This document shows, one piece after another, positions 1 to 5,741 of a DNA stretch of 8,847 nt. The notes under the pieces were generated by a model, which had not been told where the DNA came from, did not search any database, and saw only the letters and a program-made list of their open reading frames with translations. This DNA comes from Candidatus Avoscillospira stercoripullorum. GTDB lineage: Bacteria > Bacillota > Clostridia > Oscillospirales > Oscillospiraceae. The position numbers and the translations under genes are program-made. The stretch spans positions 1 to 8,847 of the forward strand of contig DVGD01000005.1 in assembly GCA_018712905.1 (NCBI GenBank). Direction: 5' to 3'. Within the stretch, counting starts at the first letter, position 1; each line of letters begins with the position of its first letter.

Positions 1-33
1 TCCGGGGACATGCGCATCGGAAATCGCACTTTA

Positions 34-86
34 CACCCTAAAAGGTTCGACAGCTTTTCGAAGAAAACCGAGAACCTTTTGGGGTG
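34..86. repeat. Imperfect palindrome, 15-bp arms
   Basis: Arms at 34-48 and 72-86 pair over 15 bp with one G-T pair; the core is AAAAGGTTC / GAACCTTTT. A small inner hairpin, TTTTC-GAA-GAAAA, sits at 55-67. There is no coding potential with a ribosome binding site. It is the first of three consecutive palindromes downstream of the minus-strand phosphatase gene, and could be a dispersed intergenic repeat or a structured 3' end. The pairing is seen directly; the role is unknown. Confidence 0.6.
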
Positions 87-96
87 CAATCCCCTT

Positions 97-123
97 TGTC
101 AAAAAAGCAACGCTTTTTTGACA
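97..123. terminator. Perfect 12-bp hairpin with A/T tracts, possible bidirectional terminator
   Basis: The arms 97-108 and 112-123 are perfectly complementary, with a 3-base loop. Each arm holds an A6 or T6 run next to a GC step, so a transcript from either side would give GC, loop, GC, U6. It lies about 70 bases beyond the stop of the minus-strand phosphatase and may end that transcript. The stem is A/U-rich rather than GC-rich, so it could equally be part of a repeat element. Confidence 0.4.
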
Positions 124-130
124 GTCTCAG

Positions 131-172
131 CCCCCTCGGGGGTGGTATCCAACGATACCACCCCCGAGGGGG
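131..172. repeat. Perfect 18-bp palindrome
   Basis: Arms 131-148 and 155-172 (core CCCCCTCGGGGGTGGTAT) are perfectly complementary around a 6-base loop. It begins 22 bases after the phosphatase stop codon on the minus strand. No U-run follows on either strand, so alone it is not a classical terminator; with the hairpin at 97-123 it could form a tandem termination or RNA-stabilising structure. Confidence 0.6.
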
Positions 173-193
173 CACGTTTGTTTCGGTGGAAGG

Positions 194-757
194 TCAGCCG
201 GGGATGGGGCGGTAATCCCTGCCCGACGCCGAAATGGTCACGGCGTAGCCGTGGAAGGGCGGGGGCTGCCAGGCGTAGCGGCTTTTTCCCTCACCGGGGA
301 AGAGGTGCGCCATCATGGCCGCGATGACGCCGCCGTGGGTCACGAGAAGGGTGTCCCCTCGGAGCTGCGCCAGCGCCGCGAGCACCCGCTTTCTCATCTC
401 CGCGCCGCTCTCGCCGCCGGGGCAGCGGTTTTGTTCGTTGTCCCCGGTGAGCCAGCGCTGGTAGGCCGGGTCGTCCCTGAGTTCCTCGTAGGTGTGGTTT
501 TCAAAGATTCCAAAGTCGATTTCCCGGAATGCCGGGGCGATTTCGTGGGGAATATCCCCGTAGATGGCTTGGAGCGTCTCCTCGGTGCGGCGCATGCCCG
601 AGGTGAGCACCCGAAAGCCCGTGGGATCGGGGTAGAGAAGCCCCGCCTGGCGAAAGGCCGCCAGGGCGGCGGGATCCAGGGGCAAGTCCGTGGCGCCGCA
701 GTAGCGGTGCTCCAAGTTGGCGCGGGTAACCCCGTGGCGCAGCAAAATCAGCTCCAT
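194..757 (-). CDS. Histidine phosphatase family protein (phosphoglycerate mutase/CobC-like)
   Basis: This 187-residue cytoplasmic protein belongs to the histidine phosphatase (phosphoglycerate mutase-like) superfamily. These enzymes pass a phosphate through a catalytic histidine. Visible motifs are LLRHG at 5-9 with nucleophile H8, the SGMRRTEET segment with R56/R57 at 53-61, the acidic REIDFGIFE stretch at 78-86, and VTHGG with H141 at 139-143. The length fits the small branch that includes alpha-ribazole phosphatase (CobC) and broad-specificity phosphatases; the substrate cannot be read from the sequence and no cobalamin genes are nearby. The start at 757 is preferred over an ATG at 772: GGAGGG sits 7 bases upstream and RHG then lies at the expected distance from the N-terminus. 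It begins 4 bases after the fabF-like stop, so the two are almost certainly cotranscribed and translationally coupled. Confidence 0.88.
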   Translation of the reverse strand: MELILLRHGVTRANLEHRYCGATDLPLDPAALAAFRQAGLLYPDPTGFRVLTSGMRRTEETLQAIYGDIPHEIAPAFREIDFGIFENHTYEELRDDPAYQRWLTGDNEQNRCPGGESGAEMRKRVLAALAQLRGDTLLVTHGGVIAAMMAHLFPGEGKSRYAWQPPPFHGYAVTISASGRDYRPIPG

Positions 758-761
758 CTTC

Positions 762-1970
762 TCACCCTCCATACCGGCGGAAAACCAGGCTGGAGTTCTG
801 CCCGCCGAAGCCGAAGGCGTTGGTCATGGCCGTGTCGATGGCCGCCTCCCGGGTCTCGGGGAGAAGGGGCAGGGGGAAGGCCGGGCGCTCCAGGTTGTAG
901 TTTCCCGGGAGAAGCCCCGTGCGGATGGCCTGGATGCAGGCGATGGCCTCGGCGATGCCCCCCGCGCCCATCATATGGCCGGTGAGACCCTTGGTGGAGC
1001 TCACCGGCGGGCAGCTTTCCCCGAAGAGGGACTTTAGCGCCGCCGCCTCGGCGGCGTCACCCTCCACGGTGCCGGTGCCGTGGGCGTTGATGTAGCCCAG
1101 TTGCGCGGGCTCCAGCTCTGCCCGGGCAAGGGCGCGGGACATGCAGGCCGCGGACTTGGTGCCCGCAGGGATGGGGGCGGTGATGTGGTAGCCGTCGGTG
1201 TTGTTCGCCCAGCCCGCCAGCTCCGCGAGGATCTCCGCGCCCCGGGCTCTGGCGTGGGACTCGGTCTCCAGCACCAGCGCCGCGCCGCCCTCGCCGATGA
1301 CGAAGCCAGAGGCCGATTCGTCAAAGGGACGGCAGGCGTGGGCGGGGTCGTCGTTGCGGCGGGAAAGCGCCCGGGCGTTGGCCAGGGAATATAAGACCAG
1401 GGGGCAGAGGATGCTCTCGGCGCCCACGGCCAGCACCGCGTCGGCCTCCCCGGCCAGAAGGAGCATGGCCGCCGTGGCCACGGCGTCGCCCCCCGAGGCG
1501 CAGGCCGTGGACAGGGTGAGGCTGGGGCCATGGAAGCCGTGGGCAATGGCGATCTGCGCCGCGGCGATGTTGCCGAGAATCCGGGGCACGAACCTAGGCC
1601 CCACATTCTTGTGCACGGCGTGGCTCAGGCTCTCCTGGGTGGCGGCGGTGGTGGCCACGCCGGCCATGGCCGTGCCCATGACGATGCCCACCCGGTCGGC
1701 AGGCGCCGGCGCGCCGCCCTGGAGCGCTTCGGCGGCGGCGCAGAGGGCATACTGGGTGAAGGCGTCGGAATCCCGCAGGAGCTTGCCGGGCAAGCCCAAA
1801 TCCACGTCGGGCACCTGGGCGGCGATGCGCACCGCCAGCGCCGAGGCGTCAAACCGGGTGATCTCCCCCACGGCGCAGGTGCCGCTGCAAAGCCCATGAA
1901 AGAGGGCGTCCACCCCCAGTCCCAGGGGCGTCACCGCCCCCATGCCGGTGACCACGATTCGCTCTGCCAT
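762..1970 (-). CDS. fabF: Beta-ketoacyl-ACP synthase II (FabF-type ketosynthase)
   Basis: A 402-residue ketosynthase of the KAS II (FabF) family, which condenses malonyl-ACP with an acyl thioester to lengthen fatty acyl or polyketide chains. The full catalytic set is present: nucleophile C157 in STACASG (155-160 region), H297 in NAHGTGT, H332 in TGHMMGAGG, and the supporting lysine K327 in SSTKG. The N-terminal VTGMGAVTPLG and C-terminal NAFGFGGQNSS are family signatures, and the length matches the usual 400-415. The start at 1970 is set by AGGAGGG 7 bases upstream and by the signature beginning at residue 7; a longer frame reaching 2207 adds only non-homologous residues. No acyl carrier protein, malonyltransferase or other fab gene lies beside it. 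It may therefore be a second, specialised copy rather than the housekeeping enzyme, so the symbol names the family only. It faces a divergent LysR gene and is followed by a coupled phosphatase. Confidence 0.92.
   Translation of the reverse strand: MAERIVVTGMGAVTPLGLGVDALFHGLCSGTCAVGEITRFDASALAVRIAAQVPDVDLGLPGKLLRDSDAFTQYALCAAAEALQGGAPAPADRVGIVMGTAMAGVATTAATQESLSHAVHKNVGPRFVPRILGNIAAAQIAIAHGFHGPSLTLSTACASGGDAVATAAMLLLAGEADAVLAVGAESILCPLVLYSLANARALSRRNDDPAHACRPFDESASGFVIGEGGAALVLETESHARARGAEILAELAGWANNTDGYHITAPIPAGTKSAACMSRALARAELEPAQLGYINAHGTGTVEGDAAEAAALKSLFGESCPPVSSTKGLTGHMMGAGGIAEAIACIQAIRTGLLPGNYNLERPAFPLPLLPETREAAIDTAMTNAFGFGGQNSSLVFRRYGG
765..770 (-). promoter_or_regulatory. Ribosome binding site deciding the phosphatase start
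   Basis: GGAGGG on the minus strand, 7 bases before the ATG at 757. The fabF stop codon TGA (762-764) follows it directly, so the site lies inside the last codons of the upstream gene, a typical coupling arrangement. Confidence 0.75.
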
Positions 1971-1976
1971 GTCCGA

Positions 1977-1983
1977 CCCTCCT
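1977..1983 (-). promoter_or_regulatory. Ribosome binding site of the fabF-like gene
   Basis: AGGAGGG on the minus strand, 6 bases before the ATG at 1970. It fixes the start and excludes the much longer frame. It lies only a few bases from the -35 box of the opposing rightward promoter at 1987-2015. Confidence 0.75.
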
Positions 1984-1986
1984 GCC

Positions 1987-2015
1987 TTTACAAGGTGATT
2001 TTCGCATTGTATAAT
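1987..2015 (+). promoter_or_regulatory. Sigma-70/SigA-type promoter reading toward the LysR gene
   Basis: TTTACA (1987-1992), a 17-base spacer and a perfect TATAAT (2010-2015) form a near-consensus housekeeping promoter on the plus strand. The predicted transcript would start near 2022 and carry a leader of about 315 bases, through the nested palindromic repeats, before the LysR GTG at 2338. The -10 region contains GTATAATAC (2009-2017), a 9-base palindrome that could be read on the other strand or bound by the regulator. I see no equally good leftward promoter for the fabF-like gene; TACAAT on the minus strand (2006-2011) is a weak candidate. Confidence 0.6.
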
Positions 2016-2036
2016 ACGAGATATGAATAACATGCC

Positions 2037-2282
2037 TGTAGGGGCGCGCATGGCGCGTCCGTCCGCGAAGCGGCCTAAAGCGCGGCGCGGACGCGCACGC
2101 GCAAGCCTCCCCTTGAGGGGAGGTGGCATCGGCGCTAGCCGATGACGGAGAGGTGTTGGGGCAGTCGCAATTTCCGCACACCTTCCGCAAAACTCGACTT
2201 CGGTCACACCTCTCAGTCATGGCGCAAAGCGCCATGACAGCTCCCCTCAAGGGGAGCCCTGGGTCGGAGATCGACCCCTACA
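2037..2282. repeat. Composite repeat region bounded by TGTAGGGG / CCCCTACA
   Basis: The left edge (2037-2044, TGTAGGGG) is the reverse complement of the right edge (2275-2282, CCCCTACA). Each edge carries a short hairpin: 2042-2049 with 2053-2060 (8 bp, one G-T) on the left, and 2261-2266 with 2272-2277 (GGGTCG/CGACCC) on the right. A second left-hand pairing of 2053-2060 with 2089-2096 competes with the first. The four-hairpin element at 2105-2258 lies inside. There is no coding potential. This and the rightward promoter account for the 367-base gap between the divergent genes. Confidence 0.5.
2105..2258. repeat. Four-hairpin palindromic element, copy 1
   Basis: A 154-bp element made of four hairpins. 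Stem 1 is 2106-2113/2116-2123 (CCTCCCCT/AGGGGAGG), stem 2 is 2127-2133/2138-2144, stem 3 is 2217-2225/2229-2237 (9 bp around AAA), and stem 4 is 2240-2247/2250-2257 (GCTCCCCT/AGGGGAGC). GACGGAGAGGTGT on the left (2143-2155 region) faces ACACCTCTCAGTC on the right, so the whole is an imperfect inverted repeat. The same architecture recurs at 6550-6700. It has no gene and resembles a small non-autonomous or REP-like element, here within the predicted leader of the LysR transcript. Confidence 0.75.
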
Positions 2283-2322
2283 AAAATTTATTATACCAGC
2301 CCGGGCGGGAGGCTGTCAAACG

Positions 2323-2330
2323 AAAGGGGG
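2323..2330 (+). promoter_or_regulatory. Ribosome binding site for the GTG start of the LysR gene
   Basis: AAAGGGGG ends 7 bases before GTG at 2338. No ATG lies in frame closer to the start of the conserved helix-turn-helix domain, so this site supports a GTG start. Confidence 0.65.
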
Positions 2331-2337
2331 AAGACCC

Positions 2338-3213
2338 GTGGATCTCAACCAGCTTGAGAGCTTTCAGGCCGTGGCCAAGACGCTCAGCTTTACCGGCGCA
2401 GCCCGACGGCTGGGGGTGCCCCAGTCCACGGTGAGCCGCCACATCAGCGATTTGGAGCAGCAGCTGGGCGCCAAGCTCTTCTACCGCACCAAGCGCGACG
2501 TGCAGCTCACCGAGGAAGGCCGTGCCTTTTTGCCCTACACCGGGGAGATCCTGGCGGCGGCGGAGCAGGGCGCGGCGGCGGTGGCGCAGCTGCGAAGCGG
2601 CGCACGGGGGCGGCTGGTGCTGGCCGTGTCGGCGGCGCCGGCGGGGCTTTTGGAGCGGTGCGTGGGGAAGTTCTCCAAGGCCTACCCCGATATCGTGGTG
2701 GAGCTCCTCCCGGTCAGCTGCGGCCGGTGCCTCATGGACGAGGATCAGGCGCCCTACGACATGCAGTTCCTGCCCCGGGAGCTGCTGCCCGAGGGCGAGG
2801 AGCTGGAGAGCCTCCTCCTGGGCGAGGAAGGGCTGAGCCTGCTGCTGCCCCCGGGGCACCCCATGGCGGGCAAGCCCGTGGAGCTGGGGGCGCTGAGCCG
2901 GGATAAGTTTTTGCTGGTGCCCGAGGGGGAAAATCCCATCCTCTACATGCAGGCGCTGGATCTGTGCCGCGCCCACCGGTTCACGCCCCAGGTGGTGAGC
3001 CAGCCGCCCACCGCCGAAGCGCTGCGCCTTTCGGTGGCGGCGGGGCTGGGCGTGGGGATCTTGCCCACGTCCCAGGCCGGGGCGGCGGGGGTTCCCATCC
3101 CGGACACCGAAGGGTTTACGGTTTACGCGGCGGTGTGGAAAAAGAGCCTTTTAAACCCGGCCGCCCGGCTGTTTTTGCCCTTTTTGCGGGAAGCGGCGGA
3201 GGCGGGCGGCTAA
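2338..3213 (+). CDS. LysR family transcriptional regulator
   Basis: A 291-residue LysR-type regulator, the usual family length. Residues 1-60 form the winged helix-turn-helix DNA-binding domain, beginning MDLNQLESFQAV, with SFTGAARRLGVPQSTVSRH (17-35) as the helix-turn-helix and DLEQQLGAKLF as the following helix. Residues 91-285 form the periplasmic-binding-protein-like effector domain; the ligand cannot be inferred. Translation starts at GTG. The gene diverges from the fabF-phosphatase pair and LysR proteins often control divergent neighbours, so that pair is the likely target; this is inference. From about codon 73 on, alanine is mostly GCG, unlike the GCC-rich genes nearby. The stop codon TAA (3211-3213) lies inside a short palindromic repeat, so the last residues (AGG) are encoded by that repeat. 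Confidence 0.9.
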   Translation: MDLNQLESFQAVAKTLSFTGAARRLGVPQSTVSRHISDLEQQLGAKLFYRTKRDVQLTEEGRAFLPYTGEILAAAEQGAAAVAQLRSGARGRLVLAVSAAPAGLLERCVGKFSKAYPDIVVELLPVSCGRCLMDEDQAPYDMQFLPRELLPEGEELESLLLGEEGLSLLLPPGHPMAGKPVELGALSRDKFLLVPEGENPILYMQALDLCRAHRFTPQVVSQPPTAEALRLSVAAGLGVGILPTSQAGAAGVPIPDTEGFTVYAAVWKKSLLNPAARLFLPFLREAAEAGG

Positions 3214-3226
3214 TAGCCGCCCCTAC
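3204..3226. repeat. Short palindromic repeat, copy A, overlapping the LysR stop
   Basis: GGGCGGCTA (3204-3212) pairs with TAGCCGCCC (3214-3222) and is followed by CTAC. Its reverse complement matches 3243-3265 with one mismatch over 23 bases. It supplies the final codons and the TAA stop of the LysR gene, so the original C-terminus may have been replaced. Confidence 0.65.
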
Positions 3227-3241
3227 AATGCCCACCGCACC

Positions 3242-3320
3242 CGTAGGGGCGGCTATCAGCCGCCCGTGCCCAAGGGAAATCGCAGCTGCCCTACGGGCGG
3301 CCATTTAGGCCGCCCCTACG
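3242..3320. repeat. 79-bp element with perfect 12-bp terminal inverted repeats
   Basis: CGTAGGGGCGGC (3242-3253) is the exact reverse complement of GCCGCCCCTACG (3309-3320). Each end also folds on itself: 3247-3254/3258-3265 (GGGCGGCT/AGCCGCCC) and 3295-3302/3308-3315 (GGGCGGCC/GGCCGCCC). The 29 bases between hairpins show nothing recognisable. It looks like two inverted copies (B and C) of the short palindrome found at 3204-3226, resembling REP/MITE-like dispersed elements. It lies between convergent genes. Confidence 0.65.
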
Positions 3321-3338
3321 ACACATCCGGGGGCACAA

Positions 3339-3369
3339 AAAATGCAGCGGCTTTCGGCCGCTGCATTTT
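3339..3369 (-). terminator. Strong rho-independent terminator of the rpmH-jag operon
   Basis: A perfect 13-bp stem (3339-3351 with 3357-3369; GCAGCGGC core) with a 5-base loop. On the minus strand it continues into six Ts and lies 9 bases after the jag stop codon, so it ends that operon. Read on the plus strand it gives four Ts and can also serve the convergent LysR gene. Confidence 0.9.
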
Positions 3370-3377
3370 CTATGTAC

Positions 3378-4268
3378 TCAGTCTTCACTGTCCTGGTATT
3401 TGCTGTAGGACACCACCACGCGGCGGCCGGGTTCGGTGCCGGTGGAGTGGGTGGTGACGTCGGGATAGTCCTGGAGGGTCGCGTGGATCACGTGGCGCTC
3501 GTAGGCGTTCATGGGCTCTAAGGTGATGCTCCGGCGGTACTTGACCACCTTGCCGGCCACCTTCTGGGCAAGACGCTTCAGGCTCTCCTCCCGCTTGCGG
3601 CGGTAGTTCTCGGCGTCCACGTTGATGCGGGCGCGCTTGGAGCTGTCGCGGTTGATGGCGTAGTTGGTGAGATGCTGGATGGCGTCCAGCGTCTCGCCTC
3701 TCCGGCCGATCAAAAAGCCCAGATCCTCGCCCACCAGATCCACCTGGTAGGTGTCGTTCTCGCCCAGGTAGGCGTGGGGCACGGCGTCGGAGCCCATGTG
3801 CTCCAAAAGCCCCTTGACGAAGACTTCAATCTTCTCCTCCTTGGAGCCGGGGGCGGCGGGGGCGTAGGTCTTCTCCACCTTGGGCGCCTTGGGGGCGCGC
3901 TCGCGCTTCTCGGCGGGCTTCTCCACAGGCTTTTCGGCGGGCTTCTCCGCGGCCTTGGGCGCCTCCTTGGCCTTCTTGGGCGGGTTAATGGGTTTGGGAT
4001 TGATGGCCTTCTGTGCCGGGGCGGGCTCGGCCTTCTTGGGCTTGCTGCGGGAGGCCGAGGAGAGCGCCGGGGCGGGACGCTCCGGCTCGTCAGGCACCTC
4101 ATAGGTCACCTTGACCTTGGCCGGAGACGCGCCGAAGCCCAAAAAGCCGGACTTGGGATTCTCCAGCACTTCCACGGAAACGCTGTCCCGATCCATTTTC
4201 AGTTCGCGAAGCGCCGCCTCAATGGCAAGGTCGATGGTTTTGCCGGTGGCGGTAATGAATTTTTCCAT
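3378..4268 (-). CDS. jag: RNA-binding cell elongation regulator Jag/EloR (KhpB)
   Basis: A 296-residue RNA-binding protein of the Jag/EloR/KhpB family, which in Firmicutes works with KhpA and affects cell elongation and gene expression. Three parts are visible. The Jag_N domain (1-57) carries the GFLGFGASPAKV signature at 41-52. A lysine-, proline- and alanine-rich linker runs from about 60 to 140 with repeated EKPAEKPVEKPAEK units. A KH domain with the GRRG loop at 188-191 is followed by an R3H domain with R258 and H262 (RHVIH) and a TEPGRRVVV strand near the end. The start at 4268 has AAAGGAGT about 7 bases upstream, and this site overlaps the TAA of yidC 12 bases away, so translation is probably coupled. 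It is the last gene of the operon; mnmE, often found next, is absent. Confidence 0.93.
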   Translation of the reverse strand: MEKFITATGKTIDLAIEAALRELKMDRDSVSVEVLENPKSGFLGFGASPAKVKVTYEVPDEPERPAPALSSASRSKPKKAEPAPAQKAINPKPINPPKKAKEAPKAAEKPAEKPVEKPAEKRERAPKAPKVEKTYAPAAPGSKEEKIEVFVKGLLEHMGSDAVPHAYLGENDTYQVDLVGEDLGFLIGRRGETLDAIQHLTNYAINRDSSKRARINVDAENYRRKREESLKRLAQKVAGKVVKYRRSITLEPMNAYERHVIHATLQDYPDVTTHSTGTEPGRRVVVSYSKYQDSED

Positions 4269-4280
4269 GGTCAGACTCCT

Positions 4281-5504
4281 TTATTCGGCTGCGTCCTCAG
4301 CCTGGGCGCCGCCCTTGCGGTAGCGGTCGGGCTTGTAGGCGCGGCCACGGCAGTAGGGACGCTCGGGGATGCCGGAGGGGCACTTCTCACTCTGGGCGGC
4401 CTTCTCGGCCTCCAGGTCGATTCCGGCCTTCTTGGCGGCGAACTCCCGCTGGGCGGCCTCGCGCTCCTCGCGCTCCTTGCGCTCCTGCTTTTTCTTGCTG
4501 GTGTTTTCTGTGATGCCGTCGGGGTTGGCGGCGCGGCGCTCGGCGCGGATGCGCTCCTTCTCGGCCTCCTCGGCGGCCTTGATTCTGGCCTTCTCCCGGC
4601 GGATCTCATCCTCGGCGGCGTAGGCCTTGCGGCAGTGCACGGTGAGAAGAGAGTCGAAAATCAGGCCAATAATCGACTGGGCAATCCAGTACACGGTGAC
4701 GGCGGCGGGCATGGTAAAGCCGATCCACACCGAAATAAGCGGCATGACGAAGAGCATGGTGTTCATGGACTGCGCCATCTTGGCCGCGTCCTTGTCCTGC
4801 TCGCCCTTTTCGTTGGTGGCCACGGTGTTGTTGAGCTTCTGTCCCACCCACATGGCCAGGATGTTGGTGCCGCCGGAGACGATGGGCAGCAGGAATGCGC
4901 CGATCTGGCTCCAGCCGCTGAGGCTCCAGAACTTCCAGCTGGGAATGGCAGAGAGATCCATCCCCAGGAAGCTGAAATCCAGGCTCTGGATGCTGGAGGC
5001 CGCCACGCCAAGCGCCTTCCCGATCTCCTGGGCATACTCGCCCAGGTGAGACGCGGCGATGAGCTGGTGGAAGTACTCGCTGGCGCCCAATGTCACATGC
5101 TGCCCCACGATTTCCACGATCTGCGCAGCCTGCTCCGCTGAGAAGTGGAGCATATAGGTGATGGGCTCGCGGATGACGTAGTAGAGGGGCAACAGGATCA
5201 GAAGGGGGATGAACGCCCACAGGCAGCCGCCGGTGGTGGACACGCCCTCCTCTTTATAGAGCGCCATGAGCTCCTGCTGGTATTTGGCCTTGTCGTCGCC
5301 GTACTTGGCCTCCAGCGCCTTCTGCAGGGGGGCGATGCGGGACATTTTCAGCATGCTCTTCTTGCTCTTGGCGTTGAGGGGCAAAAGCACGATCTTCACG
5401 ATGAGGGAGAAGAGGATCAGCGCCAGGCCGTAGTTGGTGGTGAACTGGTACAGCCAGTCCAAAAGATATCCAAAGGGGACGCGGATGATATCGCTGATGT
5501 TCAT
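4281..5504 (-). CDS. yidC: Membrane protein insertase YidC/Oxa1
   Basis: A 407-residue YidC/Oxa1/Alb3 family insertase that inserts and folds proteins in the cytoplasmic membrane, alone or with SecYEG. Membrane segments are visible near 24-43, 95-115, 197-222, 247-262 and 264-286. The basic residue normally found in the hydrophilic groove, mostly Arg, is K37 here (LIVKIVLLPL). The cytoplasmic loop after the first segment (about 44-92) is charged and helical. There is no signal peptide or lipobox, unlike the Bacillus lipoprotein forms. Two features stand out: a long loop of about 80 residues on the expected outer face (116-195), and a highly charged cytoplasmic tail (290-407) ending in a segment with two cysteines, C375 and C385. 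Start 5504 has GGAGG 7 bases upstream; the gap to yidD is 24 bases. Confidence 0.93.
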   Translation of the reverse strand: MNISDIIRVPFGYLLDWLYQFTTNYGLALILFSLIVKIVLLPLNAKSKKSMLKMSRIAPLQKALEAKYGDDKAKYQQELMALYKEEGVSTTGGCLWAFIPLLILLPLYYVIREPITYMLHFSAEQAAQIVEIVGQHVTLGASEYFHQLIAASHLGEYAQEIGKALGVAASSIQSLDFSFLGMDLSAIPSWKFWSLSGWSQIGAFLLPIVSGGTNILAMWVGQKLNNTVATNEKGEQDKDAAKMAQSMNTMLFVMPLISVWIGFTMPAAVTVYWIAQSIIGLIFDSLLTVHCRKAYAAEDEIRREKARIKAAEEAEKERIRAERRAANPDGITENTSKKKQERKEREEREAAQREFAAKKAGIDLEAEKAAQSEKCPSGIPERPYCRGRAYKPDRYRKGGAQAEDAAE

Positions 5505-5528
5505 TGGTGTTCCTCCCGAGCGGGAAAA

Positions 5529-5741
5529 TTAGGGGACGGGGTCGTAGGGGCACTGGTGGTTGAAGGGATTGCAGCGCATAAGCCGCTTGAAGGCCAGCCA
5601 GCCGCCCTTGGCCGCGCCGTACTTCCCGATGGCCTCCAGGGCGTACTGCGAGCACGTGGGGGTAAACCGGCAGCGGGGCGGGAAGAAGGGGGAAATGCTG
5701 GTCTGGTAAAATCGGATCAGTTTAAGAAGGAGCCGTTTCAT
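5529..5741 (-). CDS. yidD: Membrane protein insertion efficiency factor YidD
   Basis: A 70-residue protein of the YidD family (PF01809), a small inner-face membrane-associated protein that helps YidC-dependent insertion. The family pattern is complete: an amphipathic N-terminus (MKRLLLKLIRFYQTSISPF), then PPRCRFTPTCSQYALEAI, and a C-terminal MRCNPF with a following HQCPYDPVP. Conserved cysteines are C24, C30, C57 and C64. Start 5741 has GGGAGG about 8 bases upstream and overlaps the end of rnpA by 20 bases, a common arrangement in this operon. Confidence 0.94.
   Translation of the reverse strand: MKRLLLKLIRFYQTSISPFFPPRCRFTPTCSQYALEAIGKYGAAKGGWLAFKRLMRCNPFNHQCPYDPVP

Noticed and set aside
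1198..1899. A 233-codon plus-strand frame opposite the fabF-like gene
   Set aside because: Shadow of the ketosynthase with biased composition and no domain; the same holds for the plus-strand frames at 251-985 and 1530-2030.
1971..2207. Longer N-terminus for the fabF-like protein starting at 2207
   Set aside because: The extra 79 residues come from the repeat region and have no homology; AGGAGGG before 1970 and the signature at residue 7 fix the start.
2105..2258. Riboswitch or tRNA/T-box in the LysR leader
   Set aside because: No T-box, tRNA or known riboswitch core motif is visible, and the same structure recurs at 6550-6700 before an unrelated gene, so a repeat element explains it better.
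2278..2976. A 232-codon minus-strand frame opposite LysR
   Set aside because: Histidine-, glutamine- and arginine-rich translation of the antisense strand, and no start signal; LysR on the other strand is unambiguous.
3204..3320. CRISPR array
   Set aside because: The repeats are short palindromes in alternating orientation with irregular spacing, and no cas genes are present.
3378..4268. Unusual fusion in Jag because of the lysine/proline-rich middle
   Set aside because: A variable, charged linker between Jag_N and KH-R3H is normal for this family, although this one is long and repetitive.
3672..5141. A 489-codon open frame on the plus strand opposite jag and yidC
   Set aside because: It lies antisense to two clearly recognised genes and has low-complexity Gly/Leu/His-rich translation. 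There is no convincing ribosome binding site or family signature; long antisense frames are expected at this GC content.
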